NCBI GenBank assembly: GCA_009192285.1
Contig: CM018604.1
Span: 2,604,001 to 2,668,000, forward strand
Length of the DNA: 64,000 bases
Direction of reading: 5' to 3'
DNA from: Morchella semilibera
Taxonomy: Eukaryota > Ascomycota > Pezizomycetes > Pezizales > Morchellaceae
The position numbers and the translations under genes were made by a program. Shown one piece after another: positions 20,040-34,968 of this stretch. The notes beneath the pieces were generated by a model. That model saw nothing but the letters and a program-made list of their open reading frames with translations. It was not told the origin of the DNA and ran no database searches. How positions within the stretch are numbered: position 1 is the first letter of the stretch; every line of letters starts with the position of its first letter.

Positions 20040-23000
20040 ATAGATAGATTCTGTATATAGACAGTAATTGTTAGAAAAATGGTATGCACAAATAAAAAAG
20101 GTAGTTAAAAAGCTTGGTACATACACCGAAAAACATGTCCCACCGACCATTGCCCCTGCCAGAAACCCTGACCCTGACCCTACCTGGCGCTCACAGGCCA
20201 TCACTCGACACATGCCCTCAACCCGCCATCCACCCACAACCCGGATTGGCCAGCCCAACTACATACATACATACAACCAGACCCGTATCCATGACCCGAT
20301 AACAGGCGCCCGAGTAAGGTGCACAAGTAAGATCCGTGCCGTGACTTGTAATTAAGGATATATCCCCCCCAGTAGGTACAGACCAGAGACCCTCGCTCGA
20401 GGGACGTGTATCTCGAAATACTAAAGTCGCTGGGGCCGTGGCCAACATTTTGGTCGTATCAGACGCCGAGTTTACCCGTCGCCCGTATAGAGGGGGGGTG
20501 CTTCACAATGAAAAGGGTCCGGTGCCAAACAATCAACGGGTACAAGCCCATGTCAGAAGTATTGCATCCGGGGGCCCGACCTCCTCGAGGTCCAGGTTGA
20601 TGCATCATTTACTGCCCCCTTGTTTTGCATGTACGGGAAATGTCATGATCATTCCCACGGCCGGCAGTGGGAAGGGCGGTGGCGACAACAACATCCCCGC
20701 AGAAACGGCGAGGGACTGGTACATTGGGTGGGGGGTAGGGGGAGGGTTGGTCACAGACCTCTGGGTGCGGTGCAAGACCGGGGAAAGGGTCTGGCCTGGC
20801 CTGGCTGGCTGTGGGTCCATCCTCATCCTCTATCCACTGGCAACTCCATTCCATTGCTAACCCCCCCCCCCCCATCATCATCATCGCCTGTTTTCCCTTT
20901 TCATCTTCCATCCTCATCCTCTATCCACTACCAACTCCACTGCTAACCCCCCCCCAATCATCATCATCGCCTGTTTTTCTTTTTCTTTTTTAACTCATAG
21001 TCCTCATCCCCTATCCACTGCCACTCTTCCATCCTCATCCCCATCCACTGCCAACCCCATTGCTAACCCCCCAAAAAAGGGGAAAAAAAATACAAAAGAA
21101 GCACACTGCCATCATCATCGCCTCTACCACCACCATCATTATAACATCCTATAAGGCGCACACCCTGCCTATTCACTACTGACTGAACACTTGGGCCCCC
21201 AAACCGGGGGGTCATTTTCTGTGAGCCCCCCCCCCCCTTCCCCACCCTTTACTCCCCCTCCATCCCACCTCTCTACCCCGCCATGTACACACCACCGCGT
21301 ATCAATCCGCTATATCCACGCCCCCGTCCGTCCCCGCTACACCCAAACCTCTCCAACCTCTATTCCAGAGGCCAGCATGCAGTAGTCTGGTCGAGCAGCA
21401 GGTTGGTTTTCCTAACTCTACAGCCAAGGTACCGTCTCCCCCCCCCCCCTCGCTCCCATGAACAGCACGACAGTGTAAGGTATAACCCCCCCCCCCCCGT
21501 GACGCGGACTAACCCAGTCCCACGTATCTTGCCTCTCTTTCATCACCTAGAGCAGTCATACAGTTAGCGTCGATGGGCAGCAGTAGAAACACTACTTGTA
21601 AGTGAGACAGCAGCCGGTCAAGTAGAGTAGAGCAAGGGTTGATCTATTTTATCTTTGTAACCTAAGCTCCAAGCCCAAGCTACCCATGGGGCCAAGTTGT
21701 ACGTACTACCACACTTCTCTTAACTTTGAAAGCATCGCCACTCATCAAACACCGGCTTTGCCTCTACCTGGTATGTGTGCGCGTGTTTTGCCTGCAGCGC
21801 TACCGTGCATGATGTGAGTGATATTTCATGACGGCGACTATTGTTAACTGTTCACAACCCCTAGGTTCTAATAACGCGTACGATGGCTAGCTAGCTAGAC
21901 AGATATCACCCACTAGGAACATTGTGTTGATTCAACTGGATCACATGGGCTCAATTCGCAGATGAAGCTCTAGGGTACACGCCACGAAAGCATTTCACTT
22001 GATCAGGAAATGTCTCCTCCCGTCGAACCACAAGCAGCATCTTTATCTTTAAATACTAAATAACATACATACCCATGGCACAAAGCTTTCCTCCTTGCCT
22101 TTACCTACCACCTTGACTCAGTACCATTAGCGCCCTCGCGAGAGAAAAAAATGGAATTAGCACTAAACTCTACCTGAGGGTTTGTAAACCCGTCGGAAAG
22201 AAGCCTATGCAGATAATATGAGGGTCCTCTTCGCGAAGAAACCCCCTGCTGGCTAAGCTAAATCTATCTAGCCAACACCACAGTAACCACACACGAGTGA
22301 TATTCCATGATAAAACCATTTGGTACATAAGTCCTGCTGTCCTGGGTTAGGGAGAAACATGCATATCTCTCAGAAACACGCCTTCTAAGTAAGAGTATCC
22401 ACTGGGAATATGTCTCTACACCTGAGTCGTCATACTCAACCCCCCGAATTAATAGCATCCGGAATACCTACTCCTGCCTTGCTCCATCAAGAGCTTAGGG
22501 ACCTGTTGGAATCTACCGAGCCACACAAACCACCTACCCGGATACTTTATGAACTGGTAGTGTACGGGGCCCGGCCCCTAGACAGAACCACCCGTTACGG
22601 ATTATATTGATCACCCGGGCCGAATAACTAACCGTACAGGGCGAATAAGCAAAACAGAACGCCCGGCTTTTGTCAATGATACGGGATTGACCCGGGTTCC
22701 TGCTCAAATGCCGAAAGAAAAAAGAAAAAAAAAAGGGAAAAAAAAAAGTCAACGGAGTGACCCGCGTTTAAGCCTCTAGGGGTTTATACGGGACCCCGTT
22801 AATTTCCGACTCCTAATACTCTGGGTCGCGCTAGATCAGCTAGCTCTACTCTGCGTAAAGCCTAGAGCTTCGGCCAATTGCTACCATAAAACAAGGGCAT
22901 TTAAAGGTTTATATCGGGCAAAAGCATACCGCCAACCCGCAATGTCCTAGCTCCCGTGGCTTTAGAAGAAATCAACACTACGCCCTGAATGCATTGGCTC

Positions 23001-26000
23001 GTGTCGAAGGACGAGCTAATAATACATGATGAGGCGCAAAATTAGTCGTAGAATACGGATCCCACAAAGTATATTTGAGAGTAAATACGAGGAAACGAAT
23101 CATAAGATACATCAAATAATGCACAGAACCTAAAGGACACTAGTGAAACGCCTAGAAAACGAACCACCAAAAAGTAATAAACTAAGTGCCGCATTTACAA
23201 AATCAAAGGTCTTAATCAATAATTTCAATTACATAATGCCTTTGCAAAAAAGCCTCAACGCCTAATGAAGCAATATGGACATTCTGTCGTTTGGGTTAAC
23301 AGCCTTTCCCTGCCTTGCCTCTACCGCCACAACTACAGCATGATGTAGTGGTCCCCGCGACTGCGTAGAATGTGAGGTACATTCATTATGTATTGGCCTC
23401 ATTTACCTTTCACTTCGCCCGGTCTCGATCTCTTGAGGGGTTTTTATTTTTGTTCGAACCGTATGGCCAAACAATCAACAAAGGGAGGCGTATGCACCAA
23501 CTACCAAAAGCCCGGGCAATTTTGTCGGGAACTACTCCATTATGTAGGCTTGTGTGCGAAGCCCTCGGGCGGGGATACTCCGAGGGCCACAATAAAGTCT
23601 ACCCCTCCAATGAATGGGGAACAGGACCGCAACCAGCAACCTGCATTGAGGGCTTGAGGTATATTTTTACCTGACCCGGAGGCCAGAGCACAGGCCTTAC
23701 TCGGTCCGTTCGGCATCGTTGTGTAGAGGTTTAGGCTGCATGAAATAGGACCCCGAAAACTAAGGCGTCATATCCGGCTCTCAGACCGACATGTCTCACT
23801 TCCTTCGATCATGAAAACTCACTCACTCACAGACGGATTCCGATCACCTGGACTATTTATAGATTGATATATATATATCACATGTCTATAATGGGTCGAT
23901 CCAAGGACGAAGCATTGCGCTGCGCATGGTGAAAATCGCGACGTTAGAGTAAATATCTGGTTTTATTTCGCGCGCGGAAAGTTCGAGCTAGCACCACCCC
24001 CCCCAGAGTCTAGGCCTTACCATCACAAATACGCGAAGAAAATAAACATGTGTCCTGGGCCTTCTTGAGTCATGGCGGTTTTTGAGGAAAATCCCTCAGC
24101 AATTCGCTAAACATTGAACTGCAGATGCTGGATAGCGCCCGATCCACGACAGACTGACCGGTAAACCACTTGCCGCAACAAGATATAGTAACGGCATCAC
24201 CAGCATGCATATACGTCGTAGAAGATCATCTCCGTTCCGTGATGAGGGCGATGAGGAGGATCTGGTGCAGCGTCAATCTGCTTGCTGGCCGCCAGCTATA
24301 TTTCCTCACTCTGGCGTCGACTTGGTACCTAGCTCCGGGAAAGATGCTCGAATGCCGGTTTATTTATCGATGCATCATGCCTGCGCCTGCCACACGTCTT
24401 TCTTTCCAGAGAGATTCGCGAAGCACATATATTAAATGTGTGAGATAGACTTCCATGAAAAAATTGATAAAGAAAGTCCCTTTATAGCTTAGATAAGGGA
24501 CAGCAGATAGCCTCGTTGCTTATCATGGAAGAAAGTCGCCGAGTGATATCTCATGCCGCGGAATACCCGGGCAAGGTAGCGGGCTTATCAGAAAGATACA
24601 ACCTTCCCCCTTGCTCTGGGTAGACTTCCCCGACTGATCGCCCCCGCCCCCCCCAATCTCTTCTCCATGCTGCATGCAGTAAATGCATATAACGAGATCT
24701 ATAACTAGACATTGCAGACCGCATTGCGATAGAGACTATTTCACCCTATCTGCTCCTCTCCTCCGAGGGAGTTTCGTTGCGAACAGGCCCTGCTTGTTTC
24801 TTGTTTTTCCCTTTCTTTCTTTGCAGGTAGGGAGGGGTGGTGGCTTTTTCTCTGGGCACGCATATCGAGATGAACCACTCTAGGGTGTGTAAAGCACACA
24901 GGTGGAGTACCCTAGAGTAACTGATTGGCCCCGATCAGAATCAGAACTTCTTGCTCATCAGCATAACTGCATGTGCGTCTACCTCCTCTCCTCCGACCTT
25001 CGGCGCACCTCTGCTCTGCCTACGACCGCGGGAGGAAGGAAACCTGGGGAAAACGCCGAAGCTGCTGCCTAGGTCCTAGGTAATGGCCAATGCACGACCG
25101 TTTGACTTTCACTCCCCCACTCTACAAAAACAAAACCAAAAATTAAAATTAAAATAAAAAAATAAAAAAAAACTGGTGTCGAGAAACCCGCCGTGCCGGA
25201 AAAACGTTAACCCCCCACGCGCAACAGGTTTTACCGGTGGTAGCCCCCCACCTCTATACGGCAGTTTTGCCAACGTTGAGGTTCTGGTGAGGCTTACCTA
25301 GAGTTCCTTACCAAGAACCAATGGCCGATTCCCATTCGATGGTAACAGGTGCGTGATATTCCCAGGGTTGCAATTTGTAGAGGTGTCATATCGATATCTG
25401 GGCGGGTAGGAAAGGGTGTACTGAACGGCTGGTAAAAGCACCAAGAGCAGAGTATCCTAGCTTCTCTGGGTCTCCCGGCAGCCTATCACTGTCACAAGGG
25501 TCCCTGTCCTGTTTATGCCCGAGATAGAGTGTGTAGGCACTCTACTTTACCGTCCACCCAGTAACGGTGGCGGGTGTAAGTATAGCTACCTACATACAAC
25601 CCACTTTCTCCATACGGCCGTGACAGGCTGCTTACCATAGAGTACCTGTACTGACAGCCCCCAGTACCGGGCAGTGCCGACGGATGGATCAAAATGGAAG
25701 AAGGGGGGGGTAGGACTTGGAAGCAGGTATGTAGGACGGTATCGGAATAATAAAGCCTACCCGTTCATCCCAGCCCAGGGTACATACACCACCAACTTCC
25801 CCAAGCGAGCGGTAAATAAGCGCATCAAAACGGAAGATCTACCTGTTATCCTGATCCCAGCTAGCCACGGTAGCAGGGGTTTTTTTTTGTTTCCTCTACT
25901 CTAGCTTCGAACGCTTCCCATCGGACTTCACGACATCGAGATTTGAAATTGCACGTTCTCCTTGGAAAGGGGGGGGGGCGATGGGGTGCGGCCACATACA

Positions 26001-27255
26001 TGGGTACATACAGTAGATATTCACACTGCATACCGCAGTGGAGAAATGGAAGAGTGGAGCGGAGTAAAAGGCAGTAGTAGGTGCTTGCAGAAAATAACCC
26101 CAACTTCTTATTCCACTCCTTATGATATACTCTACACACTACGTGACACTTAGTACACATACCCCCCCACACACAGAGAGAGAGAAAACTACCCCCGGGG
26201 TATATAAATCATATTGCCATTATTAAGGATAGAGATAGAATTCTCAGTAGCAAAAAAAAAAAAATGCTTCATGTCTCGCGTATTACCCATCACTTCTCCT
26301 CAAGGCTTAATCCATAAGCACCATATCTTATCTTGCAAGCAACAAAGGAAAAAAAAAAAAAAAAATACAGTGAGAAGGAATTTGTCAAAAAATAACTTTT
26401 TATACAAAGCTTTCCAATACCATATAATACTTGCCCCCCCCTCTTCCGCAATCGCCCTACCTATAACAACTACCTAAAACCTATAATAAAACAAGAAAAC
26501 AAGAAAAAAAACAAGAAGAAAAAAACCGGCCCCCCTCCCCAGAGGAAAGAAATAGAAACCCCCACCAAACCGAAAGACTGACAGACCAAGACGATATGAT
26601 AGATAAAAACAAGTTGCCACGCCACCGAGAGAGTAGTAGTGAAATGATAAGTGGGTAGAAAAAAATAAGCAAATTGAGGAATGCGAATATTACATGGAAA
26701 AGGAAAAAAGAATATAAAAAAGGAAAACAGAGCGACGGTAATATAATAAGAGAACCAAACCAGCCCAACCTATACCAGACAAAAGAGAAGCAAAAGAAAA
26801 ACCAAAAACCAAAACCACACTGTAGATCCAATGGAGAAAAGAATATTGTACGATATGCTATGCATCCAGCAATCCAGTCTCGACCAACCGCTTTCAAAAA
26901 AAAGTTTCTTAGGGAAAGGTTCCGGTAACTCGGCTGTCGAAAGGAAAAAAATGCTAATTCGACACCAGTTTTTAAACGCCCTGCCTTTGCCCTAAGGAGA
27001 CGGGCAGGCGGTGGGCTGTAAAACTAGTTGAAAGAGAAGAAAGAAAGGAAAGCAAAAAAAGGATAAAAACGCCACGACCAAAATACCACAGAAAAAAAAA
27101 ACTCCTGCCATTTGATGTATTAACCGAAACCGGAAGCTATAGATCTTCATCTCCGTACGCGCGAACTTTGTCGGAACCGAGCTTTTCCGGCCAAGACTAC
27201 CGAAACCCTATCCCGGCCACACCCGCAAATTGCACCATACCCCAATTACCCGCGC
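20040..27255. other. 7-kb gene-free region
   Basis: No gene could be supported on either strand over about 7.2 kb; the open frames are short and lack family signatures or plausible splice partners. It contains a minisatellite (20816-21075), poly-C runs (for example 20861-20873, 21229-21238, 21440-21449, 21487-21498), and A-rich tracts near 25130-25170, 26340 and 26480-26525. The 22-25 kb part may be decayed repeat DNA, but no element family was recognised. Confidence 0.5.
20816..21075. repeat. minisatellite, about 91-bp unit
   Basis: Three to four imperfect tandem copies begin at about 20816, 20907, 20999 and (partial) 21028. Each contains TCCTCATCC, TATCCACTG, CAACTCCAT, TGCTAACCCCCC and, in the first two, CATCATCATCGCCTGTTTT. 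Copies differ by substitutions and poly-C length. Confidence 0.75.
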
Positions 27256-29026
27256 TCATCTGCTCCAACCAACGTTCCAAAGCACATGCGCGATGTCCCT
27301 AGCAGTGTTGACTGCATCAACAGCTCGTCCGAAAAGTCCTGCTGCTGTTTCATCATCCTCATCATCGTGAGTGTAATTTGGCAGTTCAAAGTCTTCATCC
27401 TCTAGAGCGGCCGTACTTCTGGCCCCAAAACCTCGAGATCCAAAGTGGTCTTGTGTAACTGCTATGCTATCTCTTCGAGTGGCGAACGAAGAGTGACTTG
27501 GCTCCCAATCAAGTTCTGCCATATCATCGTCGTCGTCCTCCAAGATGTATGACCTTGTCCCCACTGCAGCCAAACCATCTGATTTATCCGTTGCCTTGGC
27601 CTCTGATGAACTACTCCCGAATGATGAGAAGAAGCTGCCAATGTTGCTAAAGGTGTCGCTCTTCTTAACCTCCACAACTTCCTCAACAGCTTTCAGTGTT
27701 GTGGATGGCAACATTGCGATCGTCTGATGGTCGCTTGTGCTCCCCTTTGAATTTAGTTTGTTTGACCCTTTCTTCGGCATCATAACCAACCCATCCTCAT
27801 CGGACGAACTATCCTCAATATTCTCCACCTCAAATGCATCATCCTCATCTTCATCCTCCTCGTCCTTGTCAACGGCAATACACTGCTGCACCTGGTCGTT
27901 AAAATGAATATGCTTTGCACATGAGGGTGACTGGGACCCGGTTGAAAGCGCTGAAGGAAGCTCCTTGGTGCTAATGGCGCTAGTACTCTTAGAGTCCTGA
28001 AAATATGTGGAAAAATCGGAGTTTGCACGTGAGACCATAGCGGGCCGACTTAATCCCGATTGCTGGGATTCAATTGCAGCTGCAGCCTGTTTGAGCAGAC
28101 TCGAATTTGACAAAGACCTTTGTAGCATTACTTCAGACATGCTTCTCTTTTTCAAAATTGGTTTCTTCACCAAGAAAGATCCTGAAGTTCTTAATCGCGA
28201 TTCTGTCGGCGAAGCAGTTGGTGAGGGTGGATCAGCCAGTAATGAAGACCTCTGATTCCCAGTAGATAAAGGCCCATACAACCATGTGACATCGCAATCT
28301 TTAAGCCTACATATCATCATAGTCAGTAAAATTGTTATGTTATCAGGAAAATTACCTCGGCTTGATTTACCAATTCAAAGTCTCTGGTGACACCGTTCTC
28401 AACTTGAATTTCGATTTTGCCCATGTTCTCCACGAAGCATTTTCTAGCCGAGCGGCATTACTATACACCTTTCGCTTGCCCACCATGTACCTCCATGACG
28501 CCCAGATGTCCTCCTCCTTCCAGTCATGAGACAGATAGTCGACATGGCGTGATGGCTCATGCCTAACAACGCTGTCATCGGCAGGCACCACAGCCAAATG
28601 CGAGGGCTCTGCAACCAACGGATGCCCAAGGGATGTCGTCGTCGGTGTGGGGTAATCACTAACACTTGGCGAGGAAAGTGTCTCCGACTCTGGTGACGAG
28701 GAGCTGGTTCCTTGATCGTAAACCGGGAATAAGAGTTGATCATCAAGATCTATAAACGAACTTGTATCCAAACAAATGCTGCTTGCAACTGACGAAGTGA
28801 CGGACGAGCTGGCAGAGTACGAGATACTTGAAAGTGGTGGTGATGAAGATGCGATTGACGATGGCGGTGGTGACAATTTGCTGGTGTCGTAGTGACTGTG
28901 GTACTGCGGGCGAGGTAGAGAAGAAGCGTAGACAGGTACGTATGAGGGTTGGGGTGAACCACATCGAGGAGACGATGAATAGTATCCATCCAGGGAGTGT
29001 ATGGGTGCAGCCATAACTTCGGCCAT
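27256..29026 (-). CDS. REG1: Reg1-type regulatory subunit of protein phosphatase 1
   Basis: Reg1/Hex2 targets PP1 (Glc7) to the Snf1 pathway in glucose repression. Exons in transcript order: 29026-28371 and 28306-27256; the intron (GTAAAT donor, TATGTAG acceptor) joins SPETLNW to LKDCDVTW. The protein is 568 residues. The conserved N-terminal domain (formerly DUF1752) covers about 167-232: HDWKEEDIWASWRYM, RLENASWRTWAK. A PP1-docking-like motif KHIHF followed by NDQVQQCIAVD lies at about 350. The rest is Ser-rich with acidic runs (DEEDEDEDD, LEDDDDDMAELDW). The C-terminus DIAHVLWNVGWSR is short and hydrophobic. Function rests on similarity to Reg1; PP1 binding is inferred from the motif. Confidence 0.88.
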
Positions 29027-32000
29027 TGTTGATTAACTTTTTTTTTTTTTTTTCGATTTGTGGTGGGGAATTGCTTTAGTTAACAATAGGGAGCGGGACA
29101 AAGTGACGATTTATGAGATCAGTAGTAGGGGACTCGTTAGATCAATGGACGGAAAAGTCAATTCGATATAGTCAAGAAGGTTAACCGTTGTAGGTCTGGT
29201 GGGATTTTCCGAGTGTGCTGGCTGATTGACTACACAACAAGTCGAGGTGATAGAAGAGATGGAAACGTTGTAATGGCTTTCCTCAAGCTCTATAAAGCAG
29301 ACGCCCTCTCTCTTTAGTGTTTTTGCTGTTTCCCTCTTTTAGAAGAAAAGAAAAATAAAACGAGGTGGAGGAGGTGGTAGATATAAAGCGTTGGTGTGGG
29401 CAGCAGGTGTTTTGACCGGTTCCCAGCAGATGCGAGTGTTGTTGTATGATGCACTTATGCGAGGGAACAAGACCAGGTGCAGAGGGATCCAAAGGGGGCA
29501 GGCCACTGGTAGTAATAGTTGCAGATGGTTTGGTTAAATGCCGAGACTATGGACGACGCAAGGAGAACAGCGGAATATCAGATTGTACAGCGGTGGTAGC
29601 ATTACTTAGTTACAGACGTAGTATGTGAGTGAGTGTGATAGGGTAGGATGAGGGGGGGGGGGGGGTAGGGTGGTGGGAATGGAGAAGGGAGAGAGAGGAG
29701 GATAGAAAAGAGTCTGAAAATATTAAAAAAAGAGAGAGTAAGAGAGAAATAGCAGTGAACGAGTGGGAAGAGTGACACTACGGAAACCGGAAAGGAAGGA
29801 GTTGGCAACAGTAGAGAGAAACACCCAAGACAAGAAGAAGCAAAAGAGAGAGTGAGTAGCGCAGCTATTGATGCAGGCGCAGGTCATGGAAGGGATGTTG
29901 AGGTGAAAAAAAGCAAAGCTCCCCGAAGCGAAATGTAAAGCTAGGTTTCGGACAGGGATTGAGGGCGTGGATAGGATCCTCGTCCACTGGGTTACGGGGG
30001 GGCGGTGAGAGACAAGAAGGCGTTGTTAGGTGTGGATGCCTCAACTGTTGTTTTTGGAATACCAGAGTAACTTCACCACGAGGGCACTACTCATCCAGAT
30101 AGAATATTACCATGACATACCTCTAAGCAAGTGTATCATCTACATACACACTCATACAACTACTCAGTTACAGCTGCTCCTCCACAATTCCATGTAATTG
30201 CAATTTTCAGTGATACTTGGCTGGATAGACCCCGGGAGCCATCCATCACCAATGGTCACTCAGCCAAACAACCACCACCGATCTTCCCTTCCTTCTTTAT
30301 TCCTTCTTTATTAGCACACCTATCTCCACCCCGACAAGCCGACAAGACTGCATTATTACGTTAAGATGACCAGTACTCTATATAGTGTATATCTTTGTAC
30401 GCACATTTACCCCTTTGTCTTAGTTTCTCTAGAGTGGAAAGGATGGGCCCAAAACATACATAATCCAGAGCAGATAGAGTAGGTACGCTGTGCATAAACG
30501 GGTTCCTGCTCCCCCTCCAAAAATCTTCCTGACCAGCAAGCACAAAACTCTATTTTGGCCTCGGAGCTAGGGTAATTGTGTGATAACGGATGGCATGGCA
30601 CCCTCGCAATCCTTTGCTTGATAGGGCTGGCCAGCCAGATACAGATATGATACACAACCGTGAACGGTGGTGGTGGGATAGAACCGTATAGATGTACGTA
30701 CATGATAGATAGGACTTTCCCGTATGTGCGGCGGGCGGTTACGGATCACTATAACAATCTACACTAGGAATGGACTGTACATACATATGAGCTATCTCCG
30801 TGTAGGTATGTAAATAGAGCACTCATCTCAATATCAAACTGCGAGTCGAGACAGGAGGGGGCAAGGAAAAGAAAAAGGAAAACGGGGGATGTAGACATTG
30901 GGCGACCGCCAAATTCCAATCCAGACGAAAGTGTCGACACAAGGGAAGTTGAAGGGAAACACTTTTTCTCTGACCGACGATAGCAGTTGAATTCCAACGG
31001 TAGTAGTAGAAAAGAGGGAAAAAGTAAAAAAAAAAAAAAAAAAAAGTAAAAAAAGTAAAAAAAAAAACCCGTGGAGTGGGAGATAGGTCTACAACAAGTC
31101 GGGGCCGTACAGACTGTACCTACTCCGAACGGAGATTCTTCCCTGCGGGCTTCTGTTCGCCGCTCTCTCTCAGGGTTCAATCAATCACTTCCGGAATTAC
31201 TCCCCCCTGGAACTGTTGTATCGTTGTCCCCCTTCCACGACCCAATCGTTTCCCATCCCCTCAGATGCCCCCCTCCCCTGCGAAAAAGGTTCCAATTGAT
31301 ATATTGACTGCGTCAATATGCTGTCGCAAGCAGACGCATGAAAAGAAAAGCACCGCTACTACCTACATGCTACTACCTACATGAAGTGATAAGTAACTCA
31401 GTATCAATTAATCGTGAGCTGCCCCGTTGCTGTTATTATCTCATTAAAGCCGGGTGCGCGAGATTGCATTCGTAGCTTCCTAGATGCCTACAACAAGTAC
31501 CTGCCTTCTCTCTCGAGATACCTCCCCTATTCACACTCTGGAATTCTCTCAGATTCTGGCAACGTTCCTAATTCCAATGAGTAACCCAAATCTTACCCCC
31601 CCCCCCCCCCCTCCGAACTCCCTCCCCACCCCCGCCCCAAGTTTTTTTTTTTTTTTTCATTAGTACCATAGATGCCAAGCTAACACCTGTACGGTGTACC
31701 ACCCTTGTGGGTTCAACAACCTTTTGTTGAGCGCTCTCAGACACAACCAGGCCAACGAATGGCCTTGCGAAAAACGAGGGAAAGAGAGAGAGAAAAACCC
31801 GGGGAACCTGCTCCCTGGTTTGCCGCCACATTCACGGCGATCCCTTTCCCTTTCCCTCCACGCTACCAAAGCAAAGATGATCTTTGTGATGTCGAAGTAC
31901 CTCAGAAGGTTCTACGGAAACCCGTACAACATTCACCCCATTACGTTTCTTTCCTTCTTTTGACCCTACCTTGCCACAACAACATCCCCAGGGCAGAGGT

Positions 32001-34968
32001 CACGTTTTGTTGAGATCCCTCACCCCTAATTAGCTAGCTAGTTAGGCCGGTGACCCAACCACGATGATGCTCCATAATCATCATTGAACTTTCTCCACTC
32101 CCAACTGACAAGGTCCGTCCTCCCCCTCGTGATGGTTCTATAGAAGGCAACACATAAAGTCCCTGTATTGCGGGGGCGGCCCCAGAGGGGAGGGGGTGTG
32201 GAGGAACACTAGAGCGAGTTCCTTCCGGCGACGGAAGTTGAAACAACACACCAGCCAACATGTACAATAGACGTAGGGAGTAGGTAAGTACCGTAAGTAC
32301 CGTAAGTATGTGGAAGGAACTAGAAGTAGGTACATCCGGCTACTGTATCCTGTAGGTATTTCTGAAGACGAATCGGGGGCACCCTATCACCACCAGTGGA
32401 AGCCACAGAAAGCATGTTTTTACTTAATTATTATCATTATTAACCATTTTAACCACCACCACCACCGTCAGCCATTACGGAGGAAAGTCCACCAGCACAC
32501 TCACCGCCGCAGAAGCAAGCAAGAAGGCGAAAAGAGGAAGAGACGTAAACGTGGTGTTTGTCGGAACGAATCTTGAATAGGTGCAGTTTCAAGATCCTAA
32601 CTTCATGTCGGCCGTCACAGCAGCAGCAAGTAGCAGTGGCAAAGAAGAGAAAGGGTCCACAAAGTGAACACCCATGGTCCATCATCTGCAGGGCTGAAAT
32701 GTCACCAAGCACGTAATTTTAAACCCTTACCGCCCCCCCCCCTCCCTCCCTCCCTCTTCTCTCCGATCTGTCCGTTTGTCCGGGGGTCGTCGTTGTTGTG
32801 TTTCTTTGCAGCAGTTTGTACCACAGGTACCAAATGTTTGGGTTTATAAAAGGCTTAGCCTCGTACTGTTGTAGTTGCAGCAGCTAGAGTACATAGCAGT
32901 AGGCACTCTACTTCTGGAGGTGAGAATGTATATGTACAGCACGCACCGTTGCATTGCTTTTAGTGCGGAGGGGTCAATGATGATAACAACATGCAGGTTC
33001 GATGGACATGCCGCTAAGCAATTCACCCTTCTTTGACCCAAACCTATCGGTATCGTTTCTCCTTCGCAGGTCTAGTTTAGAATTTTAGGCGTCGCTGCTT
33101 TCTGCAACCTGATATTCATGCACACCGCCATTGGAGCACTTATGAAATCTTTCATATTGGGCCGCTCATGCCATGCCATGCGCCTCAATTGGTTCCTCTG
33201 CTGCAGCCTCATGGCGATCCTACATAGCATAAAGTACTTTTTATGTAGGAAGACCGTATCTTGCTTTGGCTTCCTGAATTTCCCCTCCCTTCACGGTATC
33301 ATGGAGAAAACATCATCTGAGTACCGGTACATAACCGAGAGCTTCTGGTATCTGGTAAAATGGAGTACATAGTCAGACCGGCTTCCCCGCCCTCTGGGGC
33401 GAGTTGCAGCGCAGTAGTCAATTACATGTAGTTTAGAAAATGTAGTCAGTGCACTGCTCTACGCTCTATGTACTTAGTCTATACTATGTACCTACACCAA
33501 TGATACCCAGCACACACAGAGTACTTGGGATAGGAATGATCCCCCCGACCAAATATCTCTCTCTGTTTGTCCATATATACAGAGCGGCGACATGCCCACT
33601 ACTCCAGGTCTCAACCCCACAATTCCACCCCCCCCCCCCCATCCTCCCCGTATCCAAAAAAAGGCTACAAGTCAGTCGAGGCTTGTTCGTGATGTCTTAT
33701 CCTACACTCTCCTCCCTCTTTATCGCCGATACCTCCAGAACAGGTTAGAAGGTGGAAGGGTTAAACTGTACCGAGCTTCAATAACTCGAGGTCTTTCAAG
33801 GAACGTGACCCCCGGAATCACAAGTCCGAAATCCACGACCAAGATCAGAGCCCGGGTGCCGAGGATGTCAGTAAGATGGCAAGGTAAGGTAAGGTAGCTA
33901 AGGCTCAGCCCCCCCCCCCCCTGTCCTGCCGACCGGGCCGAGTCCACAAAAACGGACCGACGCGATCTGTAGTATCCGCGTTTAGACTCTCACCCCAATT
34001 TTACACATGTCCTTTGTAACCCTACCTGGACCAAGCGTACCTAGGTACAACATGTACTCTAGTTAGGGGCCGGGTGGACCGTGGGGGGTAGGAGCGTGTG
34101 AGGGCACGCGACCTGCTGTTTTATTGCGACATGATATCATGCAATTTCCCCCGCAAAAAAACCGCACAAAATGAAACAGATCGCTATTTCGGACCCTTAA
34201 TCTGGGCTGGGTGATTGATGGCTGGGCTGTCTGTTCATTCAGTCAATCAATATGTACACAGCGCAGCCACGAACAGCAAACAACAACAATAGTATCGAGG
34301 GATCCGAGTGAAATGAGGAATTATCGATTTCCACATAACTAGCTAGCGTTGCGATCATGACGTGTTTTGCTGCTGCGCGAGTGTGTGCGAGTCAGTGGGT
34401 TTTCTTTTCTAAATTATTTTGGGAGCGAGTCGAGGTGAGTAAGCAAATCTATGCTATGTGTAAAAGTTGTATCATTTCTCCGAGTGAGGGGCTGTGATGG
34501 GATCAGTATTTAGCGTTTCGGGTTATGCTTGGGAACGGCGTAAAAAGTTGATTGCCTGGGGCACAGCACATGACAGTTCCGCGCAGCAGTAGCAGCAGCA
34601 GCATCTTTTGCTGCCGCGGGTAGGTTATTCTGGAGTTCTAACTGTATGTAGATCGTGAAGAAAATCTGGGGAGATAATTGGCGAAACATATGTTTCTTAC
34701 ACGCCCGAAAAAAAACAGGTAGAAACCTTGAATCAGATGGATCAGGTTGTGTGGCTCGGTGCTATATGGAGAGCTGAGAGTATCATGTAGAGAGTTACAT
34801 GATGTACGGTACTTGGGATCGCAAAGAAGTTCCAAGCCCGCGGGCTGGAATCGACAAGGGCCACATGAACCCCTCAGTTGAGCCTCAATCTTGACTACAC
34901 GTCCCCAAATAACCCCCACCACCACTACCACTATTGAAACACAGCTCAGCTTCTATCCAAAAAAAAAA
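29027..34968. other. 6-kb intergenic region between divergent genes
   Basis: No gene is supported. It has an A/T run directly upstream of REG1 (29040-29053), a 14-G run (about 29652-29665), poly-C at 31596-31611, 33629-33640 and 33911-33920, A-runs near 31030, GTAAGTACC triplication (32284-32306), and short ACTCTAGAGT- and TACATGTA-like motifs. The frames are short and lack family features. Confidence 0.5.

Noticed and set aside
20040-27255. Possible decayed transposon in the long gene-free region
   Set aside because: No reverse transcriptase, integrase or transposase motif, and no terminal repeats could be identified by eye.
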